Below are positions 17,191-26,189 of a stretch of 64,000 bases of DNA, one piece after another; the stretch's first letter is position 1, and every line of letters begins with the position of its first letter. The position numbers and the translations under genes were made by a program. The stretch is taken from contig CAVVZB010000002.1 in NCBI GenBank assembly GCA_963752695.1, positions 1,240,001-1,304,000 on the forward strand, read 5' to 3'. Under the pieces are notes generated by a model. It did no database searches. It worked only from the letters and a program-made list of their open reading frames with translations, and was not told the origin of the DNA. This stretch comes from Bog-113 sp963752695. Lineage in GTDB: Bacteria; Acidobacteriota; Terriglobia; Bryobacterales; Bryobacteraceae.

Positions 17191-17810
17191 CAGGTTCCAT
17201 GGTAGAGGATGGGGAGCGGGGGTCTCGGGATTAGAAAACCTGGATGGGCGATTGTCTTGACACCGTCTGGCGGAATGATTAGCGACTTACCCGCATGGCC
17301 AAGCTGCTGCCGCTGTGTGCCATTGTTCGGTGAGTGAATTCGTGCGCATTGCACGCCCCTTGAAAGAGCCCGGATTCTTCGGTGCCGGACCGGATCGGTG
17401 ATCGAAGATCGGCGCGTTGAAACGCTTCGGCCTGATTACAACCTGGAAGCTTTCGACTTCGGCAGGGAAGAGTTGACAAGCGCTGGCATAACTAGAGTGT
17501 TGGCAGAGCACTCTTATTTCGACTTCATCCCTCGCCCTGCTGATCCGATGCATCTTTTCGTGCTATTGAACGATATGCGCAGAATTGTCGGCTCCTAAGT
17601 CAGCTTTCGTGGCAACACTAACGCAAACTAATCCCGCCCGTAGCGCCGCTGATCGGGATTGTGGCGCCGAGAATCGGGTTCGCAATTGTGATAACTCCCA
17701 TTTGGGAAGAGGCGCTGGTGAATAGAGTGCCGATATCGCTGATGACGATTACACGCGGGTCGCCCAATTAGCACGCTCCGTATCGTACCGGAGATCTATA
17801 TAGTAAGGAC
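17191..17810. other. Intergenic region with possible gene remnants
   Basis: About 620 bp with no complete gene. On the plus strand, about 17330-17598, two short frames joined by a one-base shift read as protein-like (first PLKEPGFFGAGPDR, then RRVETLRPDYNLEAF and later SYFDFIPRP). On the minus strand, about 17755 to 17622, a start-less 45-codon frame reads like the end of a protein (ITIANPILGATIPISG). Both may be fragments of decayed genes, or chance. The last 60 bp should hold the promoter and leader of the sensor kinase gene. Confidence 0.3.
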
Positions 17811-18884
17811 GTGCGCCGTTTTCAGACAGCTTGCTCGATCCTGGCAGCATGGACGATTTACGGATTCCTGTTAGGGCAGCAGGTCTACGGGCTTCGCACG
17901 GGCGACTCTTTGACGTGGCAGCATGCCCTGGCGCTGGAGCTTGCGTATTGTTATTCCTGGGCCGCGCTGACTCCGCTGATTCTGCGACTGCGCCGGGCTT
18001 TTCCGGTGGATGGAAATCAGTGGAAGCGCAGCGTTCCCGTGCACATCGCGGCTGGACTGTTGTTTGCCTCCGCCGCACAAGTGGGCGAGACGGTGATTCT
18101 CGTAATGATGCGCCTGAAGTGGTTCCCCGCCCCGACTCTCGCGCTGCTGGGACGGTCCATTTTCAGCACGCTCGACTATGGATTCGTGTTGTATTCCGTG
18201 GTCGTCTTAGTGGCGCAGACCTTCGCTTACTTTCGGCAATACACTGCGGACCAGACCCAGAAGGCGGAATTGAAGGCGCAACTAGCCGACGCGCAATTGA
18301 AAGCGCTGCGCATGCAGATGCATCCGCACTTCCTGTTCAACGTTCTAAATTCGGTTTCGGAACTGATTCATGAAAATCCCGAAGCAGCGGATCGCGCAGT
18401 GACTAAGCTGAGTGAGTTGCTGCGAACCTTTCTTAATCGGTCGGAGGTGGTCGAGGTGCGCCTCGAACAGGAAGTACAGTACTTGGAGCGATACCTGGAA
18501 ATTCAGAAAATCCGCTTCGAAGAGCGTTTGCAGGTGGACGTAAATCTGGACCCGCGGACGCGGCTGGCGCTTGTGCCAAGTTTCATTTTGCAGCCGTTAG
18601 TGGAGAACGCGATTCATCACGGGGTCGCAGAACGGGAACACGCCGCTTGCATTCAGATCCAATCCTGCTTAGAAGAGGGGCGTGTTCGGTTGTGGGTTGC
18701 CGATAACGGGGATGGGCGCGACGAAGCGGTATTCGGCCCGGAAGGGACCGGCATTCGAAATACGCGGCGGCGGCTGGAAACAGCTTACGGGGAGGATTTC
18801 CGGTTCAGCGTGGAGCGCAACAGGGACGGGGGCGTGCAGGCATCGATCTCGATCCCATACCGACTGCATGGGTGCGCCGCATGA
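17811..18884 (+). CDS. LytS/YehU-type sensor histidine kinase
   Basis: A 357-residue membrane kinase starting at GTG. Four hydrophobic helices lie in the first 140 residues, with little extracytoplasmic loop, so it probably senses something in the membrane or cytoplasm. A coiled-coil linker (about 145-165) leads into the His_kinase domain, with the phosphoacceptor in MQMHPHFLFNVLNS (about residue 173), and then an ATPase domain with the N-box LQPLVENAIHHGV and a G-box DNGDGRD...GTGIRNTRRRL. This is the LytTR-partner class of kinase. Its TGA overlaps the response-regulator ATG (ATGA), so the pair is translationally coupled. AAGGA lies only one base before the GTG, closer than usual, so the start is slightly uncertain. 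Confidence 0.92.
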   Translation: MRRFQTACSILAAWTIYGFLLGQQVYGLRTGDSLTWQHALALELAYCYSWAALTPLILRLRRAFPVDGNQWKRSVPVHIAAGLLFASAAQVGETVILVMMRLKWFPAPTLALLGRSIFSTLDYGFVLYSVVVLVAQTFAYFRQYTADQTQKAELKAQLADAQLKALRMQMHPHFLFNVLNSVSELIHENPEAADRAVTKLSELLRTFLNRSEVVEVRLEQEVQYLERYLEIQKIRFEERLQVDVNLDPRTRLALVPSFILQPLVENAIHHGVAEREHAACIQIQSCLEEGRVRLWVADNGDGRDEAVFGPEGTGIRNTRRRLETAYGEDFRFSVERNRDGGVQASISIPYRLHGCAA

Positions 18885-19615
18885 GAACAGTGATCGTCGA
18901 TGACGAGCGGTTGGCGCGAAAACGCGTTCGCCGATTGCTCGAAGCGGAGCCGGATGTCGCCGTGGTGGGAGAGTATGCCAACGCGCGTGAGGCGTTGGAG
19001 CGCCTGGATGGCGCGCGGGCGGACTTGCTATTTCTTGATATCCAAATGCCGGGGATGGACGGGTTCGAGCTCTTGGAAAGGCTAGGAGCAGGCACCATTC
19101 CGGCAGTCATCTTCGTCACAGCCTATGAGCAGTATGCGGTGCGGGCGTTCGATGTCCGGGCACGGGACTACCTGCTGAAACCTTTCGATAAATCCCGATT
19201 CCGGGAAGCGGTCCAGCGGGCTCGGGACACGGTAACTCGTTCCATCGCGCCTGAGGAATACAACCGGCCTGCGATAGCAAAGCGGGAAGCGGTGCTGGTT
19301 CGGACGGCGGGACGAGCGCGCTTTGTGAATGTCAAGGAAATTGACTGGATCGAGTCGGGCGATAACTACGCGCGGCTTCATGTTGGCCCCGAAACGCATC
19401 TGGTGCGAGAAACGATGGCGGCGTTAGAAAGTCATCTTCCAGTCACCCGGTTTGTGCGCATTCACCGCTCAACCATCGTGAACATCGAACGGATTGTTGA
19501 GTTCCAGCAATGGTTCAACGGAGATTACCAGGTGCTGCTGAAGGGCGGGAACAAACTTCGCATGAGCCGGACTTATCGGGAGCGCATCCAGGATTTACTG
19601 GGCCACTCCATTTAG
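18881..19615 (+). CDS. LytTR-family response regulator
   Basis: A 244-residue two-domain regulator. The receiver domain (about 1-120) has the acidic pair DDE near the N-terminus, the phosphorylated aspartate in LLFLDIQMPGMDG (about 53), VTAYEQYAVRAF and the lysine in YLLKPFD. A LytTR DNA-binding domain follows (about 140-240), with VKEIDWIESGDNYARLH and FVRIHRSTIVN. I start it at ATG 18881, which overlaps the kinase stop, rather than at an in-frame GTG 9 bp earlier. LytTR regulators usually bind direct repeats upstream of exported or surface functions. The nearest gene downstream encodes a secreted HAF-repeat protein, which makes it a candidate target. Confidence 0.94.
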   Translation: MRTVIVDDERLARKRVRRLLEAEPDVAVVGEYANAREALERLDGARADLLFLDIQMPGMDGFELLERLGAGTIPAVIFVTAYEQYAVRAFDVRARDYLLKPFDKSRFREAVQRARDTVTRSIAPEEYNRPAIAKREAVLVRTAGRARFVNVKEIDWIESGDNYARLHVGPETHLVRETMAALESHLPVTRFVRIHRSTIVNIERIVEFQQWFNGDYQVLLKGGNKLRMSRTYRERIQDLLGHSI

Positions 19616-19702
19616 CGGCTTACCCCACGCATTGGCGGCTGGCCACATTTTGCAAGCGTCCCAGTGTTTGGTGGGAGATGCTCGGCTGCGAGGAGATCTC
19701 TC

Positions 19703-21124
19703 ATGCACTTTTCAACAGCAGGATTGTGTTTCAGACTGGCGTCTTTCGGGCTACTAGCGGGCGGCCTCACACAGGCACAGGTCAGCGACACTGCGCCCGT
19801 CACCAAGTACCGCGTATTCGACGTGGGTGGATTCGGCGGAACTTTCAGCGGCTTTTTCAACGCTGACTATACGGGCGACGACTTTTCGCCCAAGGCTCTA
19901 AACGCATTCGGCGATCTGGCGGGCTTCTACTCGCCGACTCCGACAAGCGGCGGGTCTTTCTATTGGTCGCGGAGCAACCCGCATACGCTGCCCAACCTTC
20001 CGAATGGCGACACCGAGGGAAGTAACGCGTTCGGCTTAAATAACGCGGGGTTAGTGGTAGGTGCTTCGAGCTACGGATTAATTGATCCGAACAACGGCGC
20101 CGCCTACTACCATGCAGTGACCTGGACCGGGCGGAACATCCATGATCTGGGCGACTTAGGCGGCCTGGATAGTTGGGCGAACTATGTGAATCAAGCAGGA
20201 CTAGTGGTGGGTTACGCATACAATACGATTCCCGACCCCTACTCTTTCTATGGAAATCAGTTTCATGCGACCACCTGGGCGAACGGGGTGATCCGCGACT
20301 TGGGGACCCTGGGCGGAACAGACTCCGAAGGCTGGGCGGCAAACAACCTGGGAAGCGTGATCGGGATCTCTTTCACCAATAGCACTCCAATTCCGCCGTT
20401 CAATCAGCCCCAGCAGGATGCGTTCGTGTGGACAGACGGCACAATGACCGATCTGGGCAATCTCGGCGGCGTATTCTCAACGCCCACTTCGATTAACGCC
20501 GCGGGTGAGATCGCGGTCGTCTCTTACGATTCGACGAACCAATATTTTCAATCCTATCTGTGGAACAACGGAAGTAAGGTTATTCTGCAGTCCCCGGGCG
20601 GCAACTTCAATGAAGCATTGATGCTGAATGATTATGCCGTGAGCGCGGGGGCGGCAAGCGACGCGGCGGATTCGGATCTGATCGCCGCCGTCTGGAATTC
20701 TGAGGGACAGGGCAAGAGTTTGGGAACAGTTCCGGGTGACACCGGCAGCATCGCATTCGGAATCAATCGGCATAACGTGATTGTGGGTGGGTCGGGCACT
20801 GCGCCTGTAACAAGCCTCGGTAGCTTCACACATGCGTTTGTGTGGCGCAACGGCGTGTTGCAGGACCTGAACTCGCTAGTGCCGGTAACATCCCCATTAG
20901 TTCTGAATGTGGCGTACACCGTGAACGATCAAGGCGTGATTGCCGGTCTGGGAACTAACAGCGCGGGCGATACGCACGCCTTCGTACTGATTCCGGAAAC
21001 AACGCCGGGAAATGAACCTTATGCGACCGCGGCCTCGGCTCCGGTAGCGATAGGGAGCGCGGTGCGAACCGGTCAAGCCGGCGGGCGGGTTCTCACGCGA
21101 ATGCAAGGGTATCGTAACCGCTAG
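19703..21124 (+). CDS. Secreted HAF-repeat protein
   Basis: A 473-residue exported protein. The ATG at 19703 has an AGGAG site 7 bases upstream and opens a signal peptide (about 30 residues ending GLTQAQ). An in-frame start 39 bp upstream lacks these features. The mature part is built of HAF-type beta repeats of about 45-60 residues, each with a DLGTLGG-like core (DLGDLGGLDSWANYVN, DLGTLGGTDSEGWAANN, DLGNLGG) followed by N.AG.VVG. Such repeats form extracellular beta-propeller-like proteins with no known activity. No anchor or PEP-CTERM sorting tail is visible, so it is probably released. It lies 87 bp after the two-component pair. Confidence 0.87.
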   Translation: MHFSTAGLCFRLASFGLLAGGLTQAQVSDTAPVTKYRVFDVGGFGGTFSGFFNADYTGDDFSPKALNAFGDLAGFYSPTPTSGGSFYWSRSNPHTLPNLPNGDTEGSNAFGLNNAGLVVGASSYGLIDPNNGAAYYHAVTWTGRNIHDLGDLGGLDSWANYVNQAGLVVGYAYNTIPDPYSFYGNQFHATTWANGVIRDLGTLGGTDSEGWAANNLGSVIGISFTNSTPIPPFNQPQQDAFVWTDGTMTDLGNLGGVFSTPTSINAAGEIAVVSYDSTNQYFQSYLWNNGSKVILQSPGGNFNEALMLNDYAVSAGAASDAADSDLIAAVWNSEGQGKSLGTVPGDTGSIAFGINRHNVIVGGSGTAPVTSLGSFTHAFVWRNGVLQDLNSLVPVTSPLVLNVAYTVNDQGVIAGLGTNSAGDTHAFVLIPETTPGNEPYATAASAPVAIGSAVRTGQAGGRVLTRMQGYRNR

Positions 21125-21184
21125 AAGCTGGACGCCGGTTTCTTGCCCAGAAGCTGGGACCGGCAATCCCGCTATACTTTTTGT

Positions 21185-21448
21185 TTGACTAAACTACAGG
21201 CCCGGTTCACCCTGGAAAACGCGCTGGATGACCGGCTACTCGCTCAAATCAGCCAGGCGCAGGCGACTTACGGGATCGAGTGGATCAAGCTCGATCCGTC
21301 CATGACCGGTCTGGTGGTGGAATATGATGCGACGCGTCTCCGCCCGGCGGAACTCGAACACGCGCTGCGGAATCACGGGCTGGCGGTCGAGCGCCTTAGG
21401 CCACCGGCCACTGCGCCGAATCCGGATAAGCCCGCCGCTGGCATATAA
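21185..21448 (+). CDS. Small HMA-like domain protein without the metal cysteines
   Basis: An 87-residue product if translation starts at TTG 21185; a longer in-frame start at 21143 adds an unlikely leader. The predicted order beta-alpha-beta-beta-alpha-beta (RFTLENALDDRLLAQISQA, GIEWIKLDPS, GLVVEYDATRLRPAELEHALRNHG) matches the ferredoxin-like heavy-metal-associated fold, but the CxxC copper site is absent. It may be a degenerate metal-domain relative or an unrelated ferredoxin-fold protein. It is followed after 9 bp by the Gfo/Idh/MocA gene and could be translated with it. The lack of an ATG makes the gene call moderate. Confidence 0.5.
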   Translation: MTKLQARFTLENALDDRLLAQISQAQATYGIEWIKLDPSMTGLVVEYDATRLRPAELEHALRNHGLAVERLRPPATAPNPDKPAAGI

Positions 21449-21457
21449 TCCTCAATC

Positions 21458-22792
21458 ATGACCACCCGCCGTCATTTCATCCAGGCGACCGCCGGCGCAG
21501 CCCTAGCCGCCCAGGCCGCTCGCGCCCAGCGCACCATCTCCCCAAACGACACTATCCAGATCGGCATCATCGGGCTCGGAGGAATGGGTACTGGTGATGT
21601 CGAGTCCTCTCTAAAGGTTGGGGGTACCAAGCTGGTCGCCGCGGCCGATTGCTACGACGGCCGGCTGACGCATGCCAAGGAGCGCTTCGGGAACGATGTT
21701 TTCACGACGCGCCATTACGAAGAATTGCTAGCGCGCCCGGATATTGACGCGGTGATTATCGCTACCCCCGATCACTGGCACTCCACTATTTCCATTGCCG
21801 CCATGAACGCGGGCAAGGACGTGTACTGCGAAAAGCCGATGATCCAGCATCTGGACGATGCAGCGGGCGTGATAGAAGCGAAGAAGAAGACCGGGCGCAT
21901 CATGCAGGTCGGCAGTCAGCGGGTCAGTTCAATTGTGTACAAGAAGGCGCAGGATCTGATCAGGCAGGGCGCGATCGGCGAGTTCAACATGGTTGAAGCC
22001 TGGTGGGACCGCAACTCGGCAATCGGTGCCTGGCAGTATTCGATTCCGCCCGACGCGTCGGAAAGCACCATCGACTGGCCGCGTTTCCAAGGCCGCGCGC
22101 CGAAGCACGAATTCGATTCCAAGCGGGTATTCCGCTGGCGCAATTATCGCGATTATGGGACCGGTGTAGCTGGCGATCTATTTGTACATCTGTTCAGCGG
22201 CATGCATTTCGTGATTGGGTCGATGGGCCCAACCCGCGTGTACGCGACCGGTGGAACCCGCTTCTGGAAAGACGGCCGCGATGTGCCCGATCTGATGCTG
22301 GGCCTCTACGATTACCAGAAAACCGATAATCACCCGGCGTTCAATCTGGCGTTGCGTGTGAATTTCGAGGACGGCTCCTCGGAGAACTCCGGCTTCCGCT
22401 TCATCGGTTCGGAAGGTATCTTAACGGTCGGCAACGGGGTGACCGTTTCCAAGACGCCGCGCGAGAGCGAACCGGGCCACACCATCGACACGTTCGCGAA
22501 TGCAACGCAAGAGGAATTCCTCAAGGAGTACGAGGCCAAGTATCCGCACCAGCGGGCCAATGCAGACGCCATGCGGCCCCAGGACGAGGAGAAATTTCTT
22601 CCGCCTCCGGGCTATAGCGACCATCTTGACCACCATCGGAACTTCATCGAAGCGGTGCGCACCCGCAAGCCGGTGATCGAAGATCCGACCTTTGGGTTCC
22701 GCGCCGCCGGTCCCGCTTTGTTGTCTAACATCAGCTACACCGAACAGCGGCAGTGTAAGTGGGACCCGGTGAATATGAAGCAGGTGTCATAA
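21458..22792 (+). CDS. Tat-exported Gfo/Idh/MocA-family oxidoreductase
   Basis: A 444-residue protein. The leader TTRRHFIQATAGAALAAQAARA is a twin-arginine signal. A Rossmann NAD(P)-binding domain follows, with GIIGLGGMGTGDV at about residue 33, an ATPDHWH motif and the conserved catalytic EKPM near residue 125. The C-terminal part is the family alpha/beta substrate domain. Tat export together with a bound nicotinamide cofactor is typical of glucose-fructose oxidoreductase-like enzymes and of the many exported copies in Acidobacteria, which are thought to oxidise or isomerise sugars in the periplasm. Neighbours do not reveal the sugar. Confidence 0.92.
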   Translation: MTTRRHFIQATAGAALAAQAARAQRTISPNDTIQIGIIGLGGMGTGDVESSLKVGGTKLVAAADCYDGRLTHAKERFGNDVFTTRHYEELLARPDIDAVIIATPDHWHSTISIAAMNAGKDVYCEKPMIQHLDDAAGVIEAKKKTGRIMQVGSQRVSSIVYKKAQDLIRQGAIGEFNMVEAWWDRNSAIGAWQYSIPPDASESTIDWPRFQGRAPKHEFDSKRVFRWRNYRDYGTGVAGDLFVHLFSGMHFVIGSMGPTRVYATGGTRFWKDGRDVPDLMLGLYDYQKTDNHPAFNLALRVNFEDGSSENSGFRFIGSEGILTVGNGVTVSKTPRESEPGHTIDTFANATQEEFLKEYEAKYPHQRANADAMRPQDEEKFLPPPGYSDHLDHHRNFIEAVRTRKPVIEDPTFGFRAAGPALLSNISYTEQRQCKWDPVNMKQVS

Positions 22793-22853
22793 CTGCTGGC
22801 TAAGTACCGCGCGCAGATGTAACTTCCCGCTGGAGAGTTGATATTCTTCCTCC

Positions 22854-23378
22854 ATGAAAGTTTTCATTTGCAGGGGCACTCTTTCGGCGTGGGCGATGCT
22901 GGCCGTGGCGCCTCTCGGCCTTTTCGGCCAAACACGGCCTGACTTTTCCGGGACATGGAAGATGGACGCCGCCCGCAGTGAATCCGCGCATCAGGACACG
23001 CCTATTGGTCCCGTGTCGCTTGCCATCCAACAGTCTTCCGCTACATTGCGCCTGGAAACCAAGCGAAGCGAGCTTCACTCAGCCAAGACCTCGACCGAGT
23101 TGTTGACCTTTCCGCTGGACGGGACAGAGACGACCAACGATCCAGATTCCAAGATGCCCGTTCAGACGAAGGCGCATTGGGACGGAGGTAAGTTAGTGAT
23201 CGAGACTGAGCGCGTGATGAACGGGTCGACTGTGACCACCACACAAGTTCTGGAACTGGACGCGGCCGGCAAGCAGATGACAGTGCACAAGACGTTGACC
23301 GTGCAACATGGCTATCAGGGCGATGCCATGCATAGCAGCTCGGGCTCGGGAACAGACGTCTTTGTAAGGACGAAGTAG
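22854..23378 (+). CDS. Exported lipocalin-like hypothetical protein
   Basis: A 174-residue secreted protein with a signal peptide of about 25 residues (ending LGLFGQ). The mature N-terminus reads RPDFSGTWKMDAARSE, an opening seen in a family of small exported Acidobacterial beta-barrel proteins of unknown role. The rest is beta-strand-rich with repeated TVTTTQVLELD-like strands, consistent with a single lipocalin-type barrel. There are no cysteines in the mature part and no lipobox. It converges on the ABC permease gene, 2 bp apart. Function unknown. Confidence 0.78.
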   Translation: MKVFICRGTLSAWAMLAVAPLGLFGQTRPDFSGTWKMDAARSESAHQDTPIGPVSLAIQQSSATLRLETKRSELHSAKTSTELLTFPLDGTETTNDPDSKMPVQTKAHWDGGKLVIETERVMNGSTVTTTQVLELDAAGKQMTVHKTLTVQHGYQGDAMHSSSGSGTDVFVRTK

Positions 23379-23380
23379 AG

Positions 23381-24193
23381 TTACAGTACGTCCGCGAAAC
23401 CGCGTTTCATATAACGGAAGAACAACCCGCCGGCCACAAACATCGCTATTCCCCAAGCTGCGGCAACCAGCAACTCTCTTCCGGTAGGCCAAATTCCGCC
23501 TAATAACATGTTCCGGTACGCGCTAACTAGCGGCGCAATGGGATTCCAATCAATGAGGAACCGCAATCGCGCCGGGAAGCGGGCTTCGGAAATGAAGATC
23601 GGCGTGGCCCAGAACCACAGGGTTAAGGCAACCGTTAAGACTTGGGCCGTGTCTCGCAGGTAGACGTGCAGGCTAGCAGTGATCCAACCAAGGCCGATCG
23701 CAAACAATCCCAGACATGCCGCCATGATGGGGAGAGCAACCAGGCCTGCCCCAATCGTATGCAGAAAGATCAAGGCGCCCGCCATTGCCAGGAGTACGGC
23801 AATCAAGTGACTTACCAGGGACGACAGGAAGATGGCCACGGGCACAACCTCCGACGGAAATACGGTCTTGGTAATTAGGGTCGATTGCTCCAGCAAGGAC
23901 GTGGTGGATCGGGTGACTGTCTCGTTGAACAGCAGCCATGGAAGCATACCCGCAAAGAGGAACAACGGGTAGTTTTGCGTGACTTCCCCGGGCCCGGGTT
24001 TCTGTCCAAGGACAACGCTGAAGACAAACGTGTAAACCAATAGAAGCACCAGCGGGTGGATCACACCCCACATCCAGCCGGCGACCGACCCTTTATAGCG
24101 TGTCTCGAAATCCCTGCGCACCAGCCCGGCCAGAAGTCCGCGCCGCTCGATGAGGACTCTGGCGAAATGGCCGCCCGGCAAACTGGTAATCAA
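23381..24193 (-). CDS. ABC-2 type exporter permease (Wzm/KpsM-like), no ATPase partner nearby
   Basis: A 270-residue integral membrane protein with six predicted helices and the cytoplasmic lead-in RRDFETRYKGSVAGWMWGVIHP that is characteristic of polysaccharide or O-antigen ABC-2 export permeases. The C-terminal SAYRNMLLGG stretch is also usual. Such permeases normally sit beside their ATP-binding subunit (Wzt or KpsT-like) and glycosyltransferases. Neither is present on either side, so the ATPase must be encoded elsewhere or the gene has been moved. The ATG is at 24193, facing away from the divergent DUF885 gene 70 bp upstream. Confidence 0.88.
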   Translation of the reverse strand: MITSLPGGHFARVLIERRGLLAGLVRRDFETRYKGSVAGWMWGVIHPLVLLLVYTFVFSVVLGQKPGPGEVTQNYPLFLFAGMLPWLLFNETVTRSTTSLLEQSTLITKTVFPSEVVPVAIFLSSLVSHLIAVLLAMAGALIFLHTIGAGLVALPIMAACLGLFAIGLGWITASLHVYLRDTAQVLTVALTLWFWATPIFISEARFPARLRFLIDWNPIAPLVSAYRNMLLGGIWPTGRELLVAAAWGIAMFVAGGLFFRYMKRGFADVL

Positions 24194-24263
24194 CTCGAAA
24201 TAGTAACAAGAAAGGCCACCTTTTGCGAACCGCCGCGTCTACAGATGCGTACACTGAGAAGAA

Positions 24264-26063
24264 ATGAAGCTTGCTTATCGTCTCCTGCCCTGCGTGGCGT
24301 GCGCACTCGCCCTAATGCCTATGCTGCCTGCTCAAACCACTCTCGAAGCTCGACGTAGGGCCCTCAACGATCTGCTCCACGAACAATGGGAATATAACCT
24401 GAAAAATCAGCCGGAGTTCGCGTCCGTCATCGGCGATAAGCGGTACAACGACCAGCTCAGCGATATTTCGGCAGCAGCCATTCGTCGGCGCGAGGCGGAG
24501 TCCAAGGTTTGGCTGACGCGCTTCCAAGCCATCGACACTACCGGTTTTCCCGACCAGGAAGCGCTGAACAAGCGCCTCATGGTACGCGATCTGTCGCAGG
24601 GCATCGAGGGCGAAAAGTTCAAGGGTTGGGAGATGCCGATCGATCAATTCAATGGCATCCACATTCAAGCCGCGCAACTTCCGCTGGTGTTGCAATTCGA
24701 TACAGTCAAGGACTATCGCGACTACATTGCGCGCCTTCGCAAATTGCCCACCGTTTTCGATCAGACGATCGCCAACATGCGTCTGGGCATGGCAGATGGA
24801 TTGATGCCTCCCAAATTCCTCCTGGAAAAGGTGACCGATCAAATTGGGAAGCTGGCCGCTATCCCGGTTGCTGAAAGCCCATTTGCCGGTCCGTTGGCGA
24901 AATTCCCGGATAGCATCTCCAAAGACGATCAGGCTTCCATTGGGAAAGATATGCTCGCCGCGATTCAGAACGATTTAGTACCGTCCTACCGGAAGCTGCT
25001 CGCTTTCGTCCGCGATGAATATGCACCTAAAGGGCGCACGGAATTTGGAGTCTGGTCACTTCCGGACGGTCCTTCGCGTTACGCGTTCGCCGTTAAGCAG
25101 TCCACAACCACGGACATGACTCCGAGCGAGATTCATCAGCTCGGCTTGCAACAGGTAGCCGAGATCGAAGCAGCGGAGTTGGTGCTCGCCAAGAAGCTTG
25201 GCTTTGAAGATCTGAAAAGTTTCCGGGCGTCCATAAACGGCAATCCGAAGTTACACGTGCATTCGGCGGACGAGATTGTCGATCTCTACCGGAAATACAT
25301 CGACCAGATGTATGGCAAGCTGCCGGAGCTGTTTACGCGTTTTCCGAAGGCGCATGTGACCGTGGCGAAGATTGAGCCTTATCGCGAAAAGGAGTCGTCC
25401 ACCGCATACCAGCAAGGCACTCCGGACGGTTCGCGGCCGGGGCGCGTCGAGGTCAACACCTATGACTGGGCCAATCAGAACACGACCGAGGTGGAGTCCA
25501 CCGCTTATCACGAGGGCATCCCGGGCCACCACATGCAGATTTCGATCGCGCAGGAGTTGACCAGTCTTCCTCCTTTTCGCCAGCAGGAATACTACACCGC
25601 TTACACCGAAGGTTGGGCGCTTTACACCGAGCGCTTAGGCAAGGAAGTCGGGTTCTATCAAGATCCGTATAGCGACTACGGGCGGCTGGAAGGCGAGATG
25701 TTACGGGCAATTCGGCTGGTAGTTGACACTGGCTTGCACGATAAGAAGTGGACGCGCCAGCAAGTGGTTGATTTCTTCCACGCGCACTCCAATATCGGCG
25801 AAGCGCTTGTCCAGAGCGAGACGGACCGCTACATCGCTTGGCCATCGCAGGCTCTGGGCTATAAGATCGGGCAGCTGACAATTCTGCGGCTGCGCGAGCA
25901 TGCCAAGACGGAATTGGGGGCCAAGTTCGATATCCGCCGCTTCCACGATGAGGTACTCAGCGCCGGCGCTCTCCCTATGGATATCCTCGGCGAGCGTATA
26001 GACGCTTTCATCGCGTCGGAGAAAGCCAGTGGAACCGGGGCTCCAACCACCCTACACCCGTAA
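24264..26063 (+). CDS. DUF885 exported metallopeptidase-like protein
   Basis: A 599-residue secreted protein with a signal peptide (MKLAYRLLPCVACALALMPMLPAQ). The body is mostly helical, as usual for DUF885. Its hallmark, HEGIPGHHMQIS at about residues 416-427, resembles a gluzincin HExxH-like zinc site, with further conserved EGWALYTERLG about 35 residues later supplying a possible third ligand. The family is widespread and copy-rich in Acidobacteria and is probably a periplasmic carboxypeptidase-like enzyme, though few members have a proven substrate. It is a single-gene unit. Confidence 0.9.
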   Translation: MKLAYRLLPCVACALALMPMLPAQTTLEARRRALNDLLHEQWEYNLKNQPEFASVIGDKRYNDQLSDISAAAIRRREAESKVWLTRFQAIDTTGFPDQEALNKRLMVRDLSQGIEGEKFKGWEMPIDQFNGIHIQAAQLPLVLQFDTVKDYRDYIARLRKLPTVFDQTIANMRLGMADGLMPPKFLLEKVTDQIGKLAAIPVAESPFAGPLAKFPDSISKDDQASIGKDMLAAIQNDLVPSYRKLLAFVRDEYAPKGRTEFGVWSLPDGPSRYAFAVKQSTTTDMTPSEIHQLGLQQVAEIEAAELVLAKKLGFEDLKSFRASINGNPKLHVHSADEIVDLYRKYIDQMYGKLPELFTRFPKAHVTVAKIEPYREKESSTAYQQGTPDGSRPGRVEVNTYDWANQNTTEVESTAYHEGIPGHHMQISIAQELTSLPPFRQQEYYTAYTEGWALYTERLGKEVGFYQDPYSDYGRLEGEMLRAIRLVVDTGLHDKKWTRQQVVDFFHAHSNIGEALVQSETDRYIAWPSQALGYKIGQLTILRLREHAKTELGAKFDIRRFHDEVLSAGALPMDILGERIDAFIASEKASGTGAPTTLHP

Positions 26064-26081
26064 TGCGAAGGTGATACTGGC

Positions 26082-26110
26082 TTGACGCTAGCCAAATAGT
26101 ACTGTTAAAG
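26082..26110 (+). promoter_or_regulatory. Possible sigma-70-type promoter of the M23 peptidase gene
   Basis: TTGACG and TTAAAG are separated by 17 bp and lie about 80 bp upstream of the peptidase ATG. The -35 box is good, but the -10 box matches only three of six consensus positions, so this is a weak call. Confidence 0.25.
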
Positions 26111-26189
26111 TCATAGACATAACGAAAAACGTCTCTCGGATCCGGCGGAGGCTCCAAGCCCCGTCGCTAGCCGGATTGTACTGGAGAAA

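Noticed and set aside
17257..17262. TTGACA as a promoter for the sensor kinase
   Set aside because: No acceptable -10 box at 16-18 bp and more than 500 bp from the gene start.
23285..23293. Third copy of the TGCACAAG half-site
   Set aside because: A single half-site inside a coding region without the other two at the conserved spacing.
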